DNA of 64,000 nucleotides from Macrocystis pyrifera (taxonomy: Eukaryota > Sar > Phaeophyceae > Laminariales > Laminariaceae), in assembly GCA_031763025.1 (NCBI GenBank), contig JASSKH010000012.1, positions 3,782,001 through 3,846,000 on the forward strand. Direction: 5' to 3'. Position numbers and translations under genes: made by a program. Positions within the stretch are counted from its first letter, which is position 1, and every line of letters starts with the position of its first letter. Below are positions 1 through 45,380 of the stretch, piece by piece. The notes under the pieces are model-generated. The model made no database searches, was not told the DNA's origin, and saw only the letters and a program-made list of their open reading frames with translations.

Positions 1-1294
1 AGATAGTTTAGACTTCGTGCATTTATTTCCCTTTTTGTTTCTTCTCTTCAGCGTTTCTACTCCGTCCACCCGTGATTGTTAGTGCGTGACCAGAGCATTG
101 AAGCTCATGCTGCCCGTTGCTGGATGGCAAACACATTACTACTATTACGAATACATTGATACGGTCGGCGTTGAAGTTTATGCCGCACATTATTGAGATG
201 TGACCACATCGATAGTATCAATATATCGAGGGGAGTAGAATAATGATGTTAACCCGGCAGTAGTGTAGGTCCAAGTTATTACTGCTTCAGACTTCGCCGT
301 GCATCCACTACTGCATTTCCTTCTTTGCTCTTTCCACTCGCTTTCCTCCTCGTGCATCTGGGAATGTTCATGAGGAGAGTGTTCATCGTTGAAACTCGTG
401 TTATACTCGGCAGTAGTACGCATTGAATTGTCCGATGGCAAACATATTAACCCTAGTATCAAGTGACATGTTTCCTTTTTGTTTTTTTGTTGTCCCCCTT
501 CTGGTGTCTTTCTTTTTTCTTTCCGGCAACAAATATTGCTTGTGAGTTAGCGACGGTGATGAAGCTCATGCTGCACATTCATTCTCGGATGGCATCGGCA
601 AGAGCGACAACATCGGCTAGAACCGCAAAAAAGTAGCATCATTGGCCGCAGCTTCAACTCTCAACTTCTTCTATGTCGGGTGCTCTGTGGGCGGAAAGAT
701 AAACTCAACCTAAGGTCAAAAAGTGGAATCTGTGCCCCGCTGTGTCTATCCTTTTACCTTCTACTATCAATACGTAGTACTACGTAGGTTTACAGTAGTA
801 GGGTATGCGAACTGTGCGCGAATTTTGACAAGGGGCACAAAAAAGTTTTACGGTGATAATCCTTGTACTACTTCTGCACTATTAACACTGAAGCTCGCCA
901 TGGTGGTCTATTACACTGGTTGGTCTTACATGTCCCCGGTGGCTTGGTAGGTGGTCCGCGAGCCTGTCAAGATCAATTTCGTGAGTTCGAGTCTCACCGA
1001 GTGCATGCTCGTAGGGATTTTTTTTTCTTGCATAAAATTGATTAGCGGAAAGCGCGAGAGCGTGAGTTAGCTGTACATTCGATGAAAATCGACGAGCAGT
1101 GGGAATGCTGAACCCTATGCGCGATAAAAACTAAAGGCACACGTACCGGGGGGGGAGAAGGGACGACACCTGTGACCACGGCTTGTCCAGAAGATCGTCG
1201 AGGGTAAAACCTCCTACGAGTGGGCTGGAAAGTAAAAGTGATGATGAAAAAAAAAAAAAAAAAAAAAAATAGTGGTTACCCTCGACTGCTACTA
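1..1294. other. Non-coding flank; tRNA-like segment only
   Basis: No credible gene. A short phrase (gaagctcatgctgc) occurs near 99-112 and again near 558-571, in similar surroundings. A poly-A run of about 26 nt lies at 1,244-1,269. The tRNA-like block at 937-1,026 is listed separately. Confidence 0.5.
937..1026 (+). other. tRNA-like segment with B-box and T-run
   Basis: GTGAG, loop TTCGAGT, CTCAC forms a perfect T arm with a B-box. Upstream GGTGGCTTGGTAGG resembles an A-box, and a T9 run follows at 1,018-1,026 as a Pol III terminator would. I cannot fold a convincing anticodon arm or acceptor stem. It is therefore a tRNA pseudogene or SINE head, not a called tRNA gene. Confidence 0.35.
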
Positions 1295-1399
1295 TTACGG
1301 AGGACCATAGTAAATAGGACTAAATAATGTTAGTACAAACAGGCAAATATATAGGTTTTTATGGATACCAAAGGTCCTAATATCTATGGACCCCCGTAA
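1295..1399. mobile_element. MITE-1 copy 1 (TA target site)
   Basis: About 105 bp, starting TTACGGAGGACCATAGTAAA and ending in the inverted CTATGGACCCCCGTAA, flanked by TA on both sides. One of nine copies in the window. The length, the near-palindrome and the TA duplication suggest a Tc1/mariner-type MITE. Confidence 0.8.
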
Positions 1400-1534
1400 T
1401 ACTGTAATAGAGCTGAGGATCTGAGTTGCGACTATTAATACTGTAATAATGTTAATACCCTGGGACCTCGTCTATTATGGGAAAGAGAAAAAAAAGAAGG
1501 GCGGAGAAAGTAACTGGGATGGGAGAAACGACTA

Positions 1535-1639
1535 TTACAGGGGACCATAGTAAATAGGACCAAATATTGTAGGCAAAAATAGGTAAATACATAGGTTTTT
1601 GTCTGCACCGTAGGTCCTATTTACTATGGTCCCCGGTGA
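1535..1639. mobile_element. MITE-1 copy 2
   Basis: Same family: TTACAGGGGACCATAG at the left, inverted CTATGGTCCCCGGTGA at the right, TA on both flanks. It shares the internal ATAGGTTTTTGT segment with the other copies. Confidence 0.8.
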
Positions 1640-1867
1640 TACAAAAATGTACTGCTGATATAATGCTGCGTAATGCTGCGGCGGAAATGGTCATGGCTGT
1701 ACCTGGTAGTTTGATTGTCTTCGTAAGATCATCCTGTTGACCCTCGGCTATACCGCCACCCGAAGGGTCACCGACTCTAATCATACAATCATACACCTGG
1801 TCCTTAATTAACCCTTTTACTACTGCACTGCATAAAATCATATATACTGCTCTAATTTCAAGTGACA

Positions 1868-2105
1868 TGTCCCCAAAACGGGAGTGGAGGCCTGAAGGTC
1901 AAACACACCGTAGGGGTCGATCTTAACGAGGACTGTTTTTTCAGGGGGGTTTTTTTCAGTATTTTCGGTATTTTTCGTTTTTTTTTTTCCTGTAGGAAAA
2001 TACCGAGATTACGGGAAAATACCGAAAAAAACTGTTTAGGATCGCAGTCCCGTTTTGGGGACAGACCACTCAGAATTGGAGTGGTTTGTACCTGAAAACG
2101 GGACT
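1868..2105. mobile_element. Palindromic element family C
   Basis: GTCCCCAAAACGGGA at the left is answered by TCCCGTTTTGGGGAC at 2,048-2,062. A further palindrome (CCCGTTTTGGGGAC ... AAAACGGGA) closes at about 2,103. Related pieces occur at 14,580-14,830, 22,825-22,858 and 58,735-58,790. The middle holds a second hairpin around AATACCG. Confidence 0.5.
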
Positions 2106-3055
2106 GCGGTACTAAAAGGATTGATATCGACCCTAAGTGTACGTACGTAAATAGCACGCGCGACCGAAGTTTCACACGCAGCTTGAAAAGATGACACGAG
2201 CTTCGACGAAAACTCTCGATCTCACACCTGATCTGACGTCTATACCTGACGTTTTTGGTAATAGTGGAGAAAAAGCCCAGCATCGTCACCATTTTTTTCT
2301 TTTATAAACTCACACTCACGGAAACTCGGAGTCAATATTAATAATTCAATGAATCACTTCAACCACCACCCATTATACTCCTCCGTCACCTATCCATGAA
2401 TATTTTCGTGCTTCTTCCACACGGACCCACGCCCCCCCCTCTCGTCAGAAGTACGTCATATGGCCACGTAGGTCAGCACGTCAGCACCACGTCAGTCAGC
2501 ACCTCAGCACCGTTTAGTGTTCTAAAACGAACAGATGACTCACGACAGCACACGGCAGATATAAATAACAATGGATACGTTTTATCCTTGTATTTTCCCA
2601 GCCCGAAGCCAATTGGCCTACCCCCTCCCCCAGCCCGCCCTCGGCCGACGTGGGGGCGCGGGGCACGCGGCGAGAGTTGCCCCTCGGGGGAACTCCCTAG
2701 TCCCTTCGCACCCGTAGCCAATTTGGTCCCATTCCCGGTTCGAATATCCCTCCGTATCGATATATACAAATACATCTGATGTTCTGACATGGAAGCGTGG
2801 TGCTCACGGGCTATTTGACAACAACCCTATTGTAGCTCCTCAAGTTTCTTTGCCGTAATAAATACACCAGGTATCACATTGGACTTCTGTCTGCTACAAC
2901 AGCAGTAGCGTTTTTTATTTGTTCAATTTCTCATTGAACGAGAGTACATAGCGGAAGGAAGGAAGGAAGCCGCCCGCGGAGCTAAGCACCTTGTATATTG
3001 TCTTGCTGCAACCGTGCCATCATACCTGGTGGTACTTCGTACCACTTTGTCCAGC
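2106..3055. other. No gene recognised
   Basis: GC-rich tract at 2,610-2,720 without a recognisable protein. A GGAAGGAAGG run near 2,955 precedes a short hairpin-like phrase (CCGCCCGCGGAG) that recurs at about 17,120 and 17,330. Confidence 0.4.
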
Positions 3056-3122
3056 GATGTACGGACCGTTTTGGTGCTAATGTCACTGCTCAAACGGTAC
3101 TTGCATTTCCGGACAGAGTGCT
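3056..3122. mobile_element. Palindrome family B copy (degenerate)
   Basis: ACGGACCGTTTTGG and its inverted partner CAAACGGTACTTGC, then TTCCGGACAGAGTG. The same palindrome is better preserved at 4,496-4,573. Confidence 0.5.
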
Positions 3123-3564
3123 ACGCAGATAGCGGTCACACCACACAAGGGCAACGGTCATCGGTACGTTGACCAAAACAAGCACGCAGGACCGACCCCC
3201 TGTCTCCTCCGCTGTAACACGAGAACGAACTGTTTGGCTATCACTACGAAGACCCGAACGACACTCGAATTTTTCCGGAGAGTGGTACCAGTCCAATTCG
3301 AGAACACCAGGTACATTTGGAGCTTTATGGTCCCCATCTACGTACTCGTCCCTTGTCCTTATGGCCAGAGTGGTACGGCTCACTGTAACCTCGCCACCAT
3401 ATATAAACAGCGTCACCTCACACGAGAGCGATAATACCGGTAGCCATCGATTTCGTCGCTTAGGAAAGAAGACAACTCTGTTCTCTCCTCCGCTGATGCA
3501 CAACACATACCCACATCCTTCACCACCACCACCACCACCATCACCACCACCGCCGCAAACATCA

Positions 3565-4345
3565 GCCTTGACACTGCTCTGTTGACCCCTCTAGTACAGC
3601 GGAGTTTCTGCTGTACCCACGTTTCGTGGACAAACCACTTGAAATAGGTCAGCCTTGGCACTGCTCTGTTAACTGCTTCAGGTCGCAAGAATCTTCAGTA
3701 CAACGGAGTTCCTGCTGTGCCCGCGCTCGAACGACAAACGACGCGAAACTAAACCCGGCAATGGTAACCCCTCGAGAAACAATGGAGTTCCTGCTGTACC
3801 CACCGTTCGAAGACAACCGACGCGAAACCACTAGTCGCCATTGACACTGATCTGTTGACCCCTCGAGAACAACGGAGTTCCTGCTGTACCCACGTTGTGG
3901 GGAAATTAGTGTCGACACTGCTCTGTTAACCGCTTCAAAACAACCTTCTTCAGCACTTCAACTGGGTTCCTGCTGTACCCACGCTTCGAGACAAAACGAC
4001 GCGAAATTACCGTAGTCAGCATTGACACTGACCTCTTACAACCCCTCGAGAGCAAAACGGCGCTCCTGACCTACCCACGTTTGGGGGACAACTTGTTTGA
4101 AACTAGCCAGCTTTGACACTGCCCTGTTAACCGTTTCAAAAACTTCAGTACAACGGAGTTCCTGCTGCGCCCACACGTGGACAAGGAACGACGCGAAACT
4201 CACAGTAGGTGGCATTGACACTACTTGGCTAAACCCCTCGAGAACAACCGAGTTCCTACTTTACCCACTTGAAACTCGTCAGCCTTGACACCGCTGTGTT
4301 ACACCCTCCAGAACTACGGAGTCCCTGCCGACCCCCACAACTGGG
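3565..4345. repeat. Minisatellite, about nine units of 70-110 bp
   Basis: Units begin near TTGACACTGCTCTGTTGACC and contain GGAGTTCCTGCTGTACCCAC. Starts lie near 3,570, 3,656, 3,752, 3,841, 3,910, 4,021, 4,110, 4,213 and 4,283. Two unit types alternate: CCCCTCGAG-bearing and CGCTTC/TTTCAAA-bearing. That points to a higher-order dimer. Confidence 0.75.
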
Positions 4346-4495
4346 AGAAAACCGCTTGCAAATCCACTTAGGAACCATAATGACAGAAACAATCAGGTCA
4401 AGTGAAGTGAACCAATCCTCTTACTACTGCTTCCGCGAGTAGGGGAAACACCACCAAAAATCATTGTGGCATCGCATCATAACTCATAACGTATG

Positions 4496-4573
4496 CCACT
4501 CTGTCCCGGAATATAGGACCGTTTGTATTGAGTATCAATACACAAACGGTCCTTACATTTCCGGACAGAGTGG
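4496..4573. mobile_element. Palindrome family B, best copy
   Basis: CCACTCTGTCCCGGAATATA followed by GGACCGTTTGT, an inner TATTGAGTATCAATA, then the inverted arm ending GGACAGAGTGG. About 78 bp, almost fully self-complementary. No coding capacity; MITE-like. Other copies lie near 14,046, 20,545, 21,108, 32,118, 33,830 and, as halves, 12,643 and 44,689. Confidence 0.6.
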
Positions 4574-4929
4574 TGCGTGACAGTAGCAAAAGGGATATAA
4601 AGCGAGGCTTGCCAAAGCAGTCGTCCGTCCGGACCGCGCACTGCGCACCTCATAATCACCTTACGAGACAGACGGGCATGCCTTCCAACAACCATTCCCC
4701 GGGCCAAACACCTCCCCTTCTGGGTTTCAACCAAGGGCTTACAGCCAGGACGCACAACTTCAATACACTTGGCAACCTGCAGCTACTAGAAATCGTGGAC
4801 GTCTCCGCCCTCACCCCCCCTCTCGTACGACTACGGCCATGCGTGGCATGAGCACACCCCCCTCCACCCGCCCCAACCCTCCTTCCCTCCCCCCCCCCCA
4901 AATTACATGCGCGATGCCCCCTCGCCTCC

Positions 4930-40212
<35,283 letters not shown>

Positions 40213-40990
40213 CGTGTTGGTACTCGCAAGCTCCAAGAGGGATGCCTCGGAATTATTGCTTGTTGGTCACGTGAAGAGTATAGGGAACACTCTCTTTCAG
40301 ACAGAGGGCCTGCTGCCTGCTGCCTGCTGGAGCTCAAGGTTGTTGGAGCTTGTCTCGCGAGGGTTTCCATTGTTGAGGCCGTGCGTTCTTTCGTGGGGGA
40401 ACTAGACTGCTTGGATCCCCGCCTTTTTGGTTTAGGCGAATTTGTTGTTTAGCTGCGGGCTGCGGAGGCACGCATGGGGTGGGTTGTGTGTACGCCATGT
40501 GGAGTATTCACGCCTTTGAGGTCAGTAACGAGTTCGTACTCTCAGTCTGGTTCTCTCCCGAGATACGATGAAAACGATACCCAGCAGACAAGTTTGTACA
40601 CGTACATGCTCGTAGGTCAGATCAGATAGATCCTATGTCATGATCTAGATACGATTTCGGGGCAGGTAGGTCCTTGATTCATACGATGAACCGCATGGTC
40701 TACTGCTGTAAATCATGTTTATCGAGTGGTAGGATCTGTATGATACGGCACTGACACCAGCCTGTATTAACGGCAAATATACATTCTGTTGTTGGATCTG
40801 GATGGTTTACAGTAGTAGTAGATACCTGGTATATCGTGATCTGTCCGATGTGGAGGCGGCTCTGTGCCAAATAGGATCTACCTTACTCGTAGCATAGGAT
40901 CTACCTTCTGTTCATCACGCTACTATAATACCACTATTACTACAGTACTACTAGTAATATTAATATTAATACTACTATTAATATTAATAT
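40213..40990. other. Upstream flank of PRP16
   Basis: No TATA box or other convincing promoter element. 40,610-40,910 is GATC-rich repeat. The region presumably holds the PRP16 promoter, but I cannot point to a site. Confidence 0.4.
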
Positions 40991-40992
40991 GA

Positions 40993-41170
<178 letters not shown>

Positions 41171-41223
41171 GACTATTACGACTACTACTATTAGTACTAC
41201 TACTTACTACTACATACTACTAC

Positions 41224-41321
41224 TATGGGGGGCCATATTAAATGGGACCTGCAGCACACGAAAACCTATGCATTTCCCTATTTTTACTGACAACACTGGT
41301 ATTTACTATGTTCCCCCGTAA
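41224..41321. mobile_element. MITE-1 copy 9 (degenerate left end)
   Basis: GGGGGGCCATATTAAATGGG ... TTTACTATGTTCCCCCGTAA, with TA on the right. The left end merges with the TAC microsatellite. Confidence 0.7.
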
Positions 41322-41329
41322 TATTAATG

Positions 41330-42904
41330 CTACTCCTCCTCCTATTAATACTACTATTCCTACTCCTACTCCTCCTCCTCCTCCTATTAAAAATGCTGAT
41401 GTAGTGCCGTCACCCCCCCGCCTGTTCTCTTTTCGCGCAAGCATGCGCATCACGGTGTGTGTTTGCAGTAGTAGTAGTTGGTGTTGTTGCTCTTGTTTTT
41501 GATTGTTTGTTGTTGATGTCATTGTTGTCTTCACAGTGAAGAAAAGGACCCCCACTCCCCTCCACCCCCCGACCCCTGCCTCACCCAGCAACCCCCCCTC
41601 CCACCTCCCACGCCGCGCGCCGCCCCGTAGAGGTGTTGACTTGGTATGGCACGACCACAGCACCATCACCATTGCCTCCGGCGTTACGTCAGCAGTCCCA
41701 AAATAACGAGGCAGTTCTCCTCTTCTTCTGCAGTGGTTACAGAGACACACATATCATCCATCCATCCTGCTGCTCCACACCAACACAGCAGCAGCTAGTA
41801 GAAGTTAGGCCCAACGGAAAGGAAGTTAGGCCCAACGGAAAGTAGTGTCTCAATGTGTCTAGTGCCCCTGTCCCCTCCTCCTTTCCTCTCTCATTCCTTC
41901 TGCCCACACACCCCTATATGTATAGTTTAAAAGAGCAAAAATCGACGCGCTTTGCGCGCCTATTTTTTTTTTTACTGGGCTGCGCCAAGCGAAGGCCGTA
42001 GATAGTGATCCATATGAAACGTACAACCACTTCTTATAACAATACCTGGTAGGTTTATTATGTCGACTTGCTGAACCTTCTTGCTCCAATTGGTGAGGAA
42101 CGCCGGCTTCACGAACTTCAACCGATCTATAGCGTACGAGGAGCTGGGGTTTCCACACCATAAGGGGCGTTATCGACCTGGTGGACCACCATTTTCGTCC
42201 ACGGTTTGTTGGAGTTGTAGATGGGGATCCGGGGACGGGATCATCAATACTCTCCCCGGGTGGCGCCGGCTCCACAACTCCGAGCCAATCAGCTATCAGC
42301 CAATGAGTTGGGGTTCCCCAACTTTGGATGGTCGTATCGACTCGGGGGGTCGTTATTTTCGTCCCCATTTCGTTTTTAGTTGTAGATGTATCGAAGCGTT
42401 TATGATGTGGGTATGCGGTTGAACTCCGTTATATCAGTTGTATCGGGTTTACATGCGGCAGAGCCCCGAAATACCGTTTCGAGTTCAGCCGAGGTTTTTC
42501 GTTCGAGTTTGAGTTTTCACCGCATGCTGGGGGTCTTGAGACTTGAGAGCCCCGTGATCGTTCGATCGTGCGCACGCACACTAGTCCTTTTCGATTCACT
42601 TCTCTTCTCTTAACCTCCTCCTCCTCCTTATCGTGTCCTGTTGGACAATATCGATAATCGGCACTGACCTTGAGCGCCTTTTTCTTTCACATATTCTTCT
42701 GAGAGATGAAGCTTGAACAACAACCAGTCGGTTAGACACCGGCTGAAGTGCTTACCTCTGCGGCGAGCTGCCTGATCTAACTCAGGAGCCGCGCCCACAC
42801 GCCCACTGCAGGGTTTCCGTCGAGACATGCTAAAGGTCCAAATAGGAGGCGGTGGTACGCGCAATGCACATGGAAACTTCGACAAACACCACGACGGACA
42901 GCAA
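41330..42904. other. No gene recognised; two short tandem repeats
   Basis: GAAGTTAGGCCCAACGGAAA is repeated twice at about 41,802-41,842. A roughly 155-bp tandem duplication lies at 42,148-42,395 (GAGCTGGGGTTTCC... and GAGTTGGGGTTCCCC..., both with TATCGAC and ATTTTCGTCC). The open frame on the minus strand at 41,859-42,368 crosses this and matches nothing I know. Confidence 0.45.
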
Positions 42905-43196
42905 CAATGCTATTGTTTAGTGAACCCCTCTTGGGACTTCACAGGGGAAAATTGAAGATGAAAAGTGACTATTCCAGCACCGCCCACTGCGTGACTGAGG
43001 GATGTTGGTACACATTAGCTGGTGTCCGAGTTACAATGCAAGTAGTTAGTCGCACGGCACGGAGGTGCAACATGACCTTGCCCGTGCTGCGGGGCGCTCA
43101 CGCTGCTCCTAGACGGTTCAATGGTTGATGACACCAATTTTACCAACCATTGTTTCGGTCGCCATCCCCGGGTCCCAGAATGGTTACGGTAGCGGT
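42905..43196 (+). repeat. Dispersed repeat F, copy 1
   Basis: GACTTCACAGGGGAAAATTG, CACTGCGTGACTGAGGGATG, CTAGACGGTTCAATGGTTGA, TGACACCAA. Related sequence lies at 44,755-45,380 and 58,720-59,200. Confidence 0.65.
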
Positions 43197-43369
43197 CCCC
43201 CTATAGTGCCGGTATGTATGCAACAGCCAACAACACCGGCAACATATACGGCAGCCCGGTACTACGCCGGACACTGCCGCACCGGTTTATCCCATCTATA
43301 TCACAAGTGACTTCACCGGCACTATACCGGGTAGCCGGCACGACTCAACCGGCACTATAGAGGGACACC
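43197..43369. mobile_element. Small TIR element
   Basis: CCCCCTATAGTGCCGGT at the left and ACCGGCACTATAGAGGG at the right, about 173 bp apart, with more CCGG-rich inverted pieces inside. No protein; MITE-like. It lies at the end of repeat F copy 1. Confidence 0.65.
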
Positions 43370-43743
43370 ACTGCTAACTGTAACAGGAAAACCGCGGCTG
43401 GACCCCTTGACTGCCCGCCGTCCCTATGCTAAAACTATAGTATAGTAAGGCCGAAAGAGGTAGATAGGCGCCCAAAGAGACCGATCTCCAGTCAACCTTT
43501 CTTTCACCGTACCAGGTATAAACTTCCGTATAACGTTATCACACGGGTGATAAGATAACACACCCCCTCGGACGAGTTACAAAGCTAAATTTCTCTTACC
43601 AACGGGGACAGTAATATAGTGCAAACACCGAGCGTCGCGTCTATTTCGGAATTATCTCGACGAAGATATCTTCCCAAAGTCGCCGCCATTTTCGTTGAGA
43701 GCGTGTGTGTGCGCCCCCCCCCCCCCTGGTTTTGGAGAAATTC

Positions 43744-44252
43744 GTCTCGGAAAATCGTCCTAGGGTGTGTGTGTTATCTTTTCACCCGTGTGCTACGGAA
43801 ATTCATCCCAGGGGGTGTGTCATCTGATCACACGTGTTTCACGGAAATTCACCGCAGGGAGTGTGCTATCTTATCACACGTGTGACACGGAAATTCATCG
43901 CAGGGTGTGTGATACCTTATCACATGTGTCACGGAAGTTCATCCTGGGGGGTGTGTTATCTTACCACATGTGTTCGGAAGTTCATCCCGGCGTGTGTGCC
44001 ATCTTATCGCACGTGCTACACGGAAATTCATCGCAGGGGGTGTGTTATCTTATCGCATGTGTGGTACGGTAATTTATCCTGCGGGGTGTGCTATCTTACC
44101 ACACGTGTTGCACGGAAATTCATTCCGGGGGGTGTGCTATCTTAGCACACGTGTTGCACGGAAATTCATCCCAGGGGATGTGCCATCTTACCACACGTGT
44201 GACAGTCTTGTCTCATCACGCCGGGAGGTGTCATCTATCACACGTGTTATAC
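43744..44252 (+). repeat. 46-bp minisatellite, about 11 units
   Basis: Unit: CGGAAATTCATCCCAGGGGG, TGTGTTATCTTATCACACGT, GTTACA. Starts lie near 43,796, 43,842, 43,888, 43,932, 43,975, 44,021, 44,067, 44,113 and 44,159. Most units contain ACACGTGT, a palindrome with a CACGTG core. Single diverged units lie near 36,785 and 39,145. Confidence 0.9.
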
Positions 44253-44754
44253 GGTAGTAGAGTAAAACAAAAACCAGCATGAGGGGATCGACAGCGAAGG
44301 CGTCTGTCTCTGGTTTCGACGCTTATGTACCAAGGTGTTTTTCACTATTGATAGTTTTGGGTATCGAATCGAATATTTTTCGATATTATAATCGAACTTC
44401 CGAACATGAAAACTAGAAAAAAAAACAACTATCAGCTGTGAGAGATCGAAGGTTTTGTCGAAAACCTCAACATCTTTGCAAGCTGCGTGTCTCTCTGCGG
44501 ATGTGTATAACGTCGTATCGGACGCGGTGAATATCGTAAAAAAAAAATCCGATAACTTCGAATATATCGTCATCGAACGCGATGCTAGGAGAGGCCACGG
44601 TTCTGACTCTTTGACTGACCTACCTCCCTCGACATTGAAACCAGAACCTGATGCCACTCCAGGTGTAAACACAAGGGCCGCTTGATCCACATTAAAGTCT
44701 AAACGGTCCTTATATTTCCGCCCAGAGTAGTACATGGTAGCGTTGATAACTGAA
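44253..44754. other. No gene recognised
   Basis: A half palindrome B (TCTAAACGGTCCTTATATTT, CCGCCCAGAGTAG) lies at 44,689-44,733. The minus-strand open frame here matches nothing I know. Confidence 0.4.
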
Positions 44755-45380
44755 AACATGATTCCACTCTAATTACAAGTACTAAAACCTCAAAATCGTG
44801 GTAGGTGCAGTTCTAAAACGGGTTAAGACCTATGACGGTGCCTCAATCCGCCTAAAATACCGGAAATTATACATCTCTCGTATCGAACGCGTACTACTGC
44901 AGTGTTGGATGTCGTGTCGAATTTTTCGACGTACCGGTGTCAAGTTTCGTAATAGCGTACGTATTCAACGCGATGTTATATGCATAGCAGGCCGCGGTGT
45001 GGCCCTTTTCGACTGACCTCTCCTCGGCAATAACACCAGTACCTGGTACCAGGTATATGGTTAAGAACTGCAAACATGATCCCACCCTAATTCCAAGTAG
45101 CTTAACCCCATTAAATCATGGGTGAGGTTCTAAACGAGGTAGTATTAATAAATCTCTTTGGGACGTTCAGAGAGGGGAAAAATCGACGAAACAAAGTGGC
45201 GATTACTAAGCGAGACGTCCACTTCCTGCGTGATTGGGGATTGTGACACAGGTATGCGTCCGCGAGAGTCAGTGCAAGAAGAAATCGAGCGGCATCGGGG
45301 GCGCAAAATGATTCTGCCCGTACTTCAGCGCCCACGCGCTGCTCGAAAACGGTTGAAAACACGAATTAAAAGCTGTCACT
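44755..45380 (+). repeat. Dispersed repeat F, copy 2
   Basis: CAAACATGATTCCACTCTAA and CAAACATGATCCCACCCTAA mark two internal starts (44,755 and 45,073). GGACGTTCAGAGAGGGGAAA and CGTGATTGGGGATTGTGACA match the other copies. It abuts the gypsy remnant. Confidence 0.6.

Noticed and set aside
41859-42368. 170-residue open frame on the minus strand.
   Set aside because: Crosses a tandem duplication and resembles no family; likely chance in GC-rich DNA.
42628-42885. Possible spliced gene on the minus strand (EEYVKEKGAQ with donor-like GTCAGT).
   Set aside because: Too short, no family match, no partner exons found.
43744-44252. CRISPR-like array.
   Set aside because: Whole 46-bp units repeat with no unique spacers, in eukaryotic DNA.
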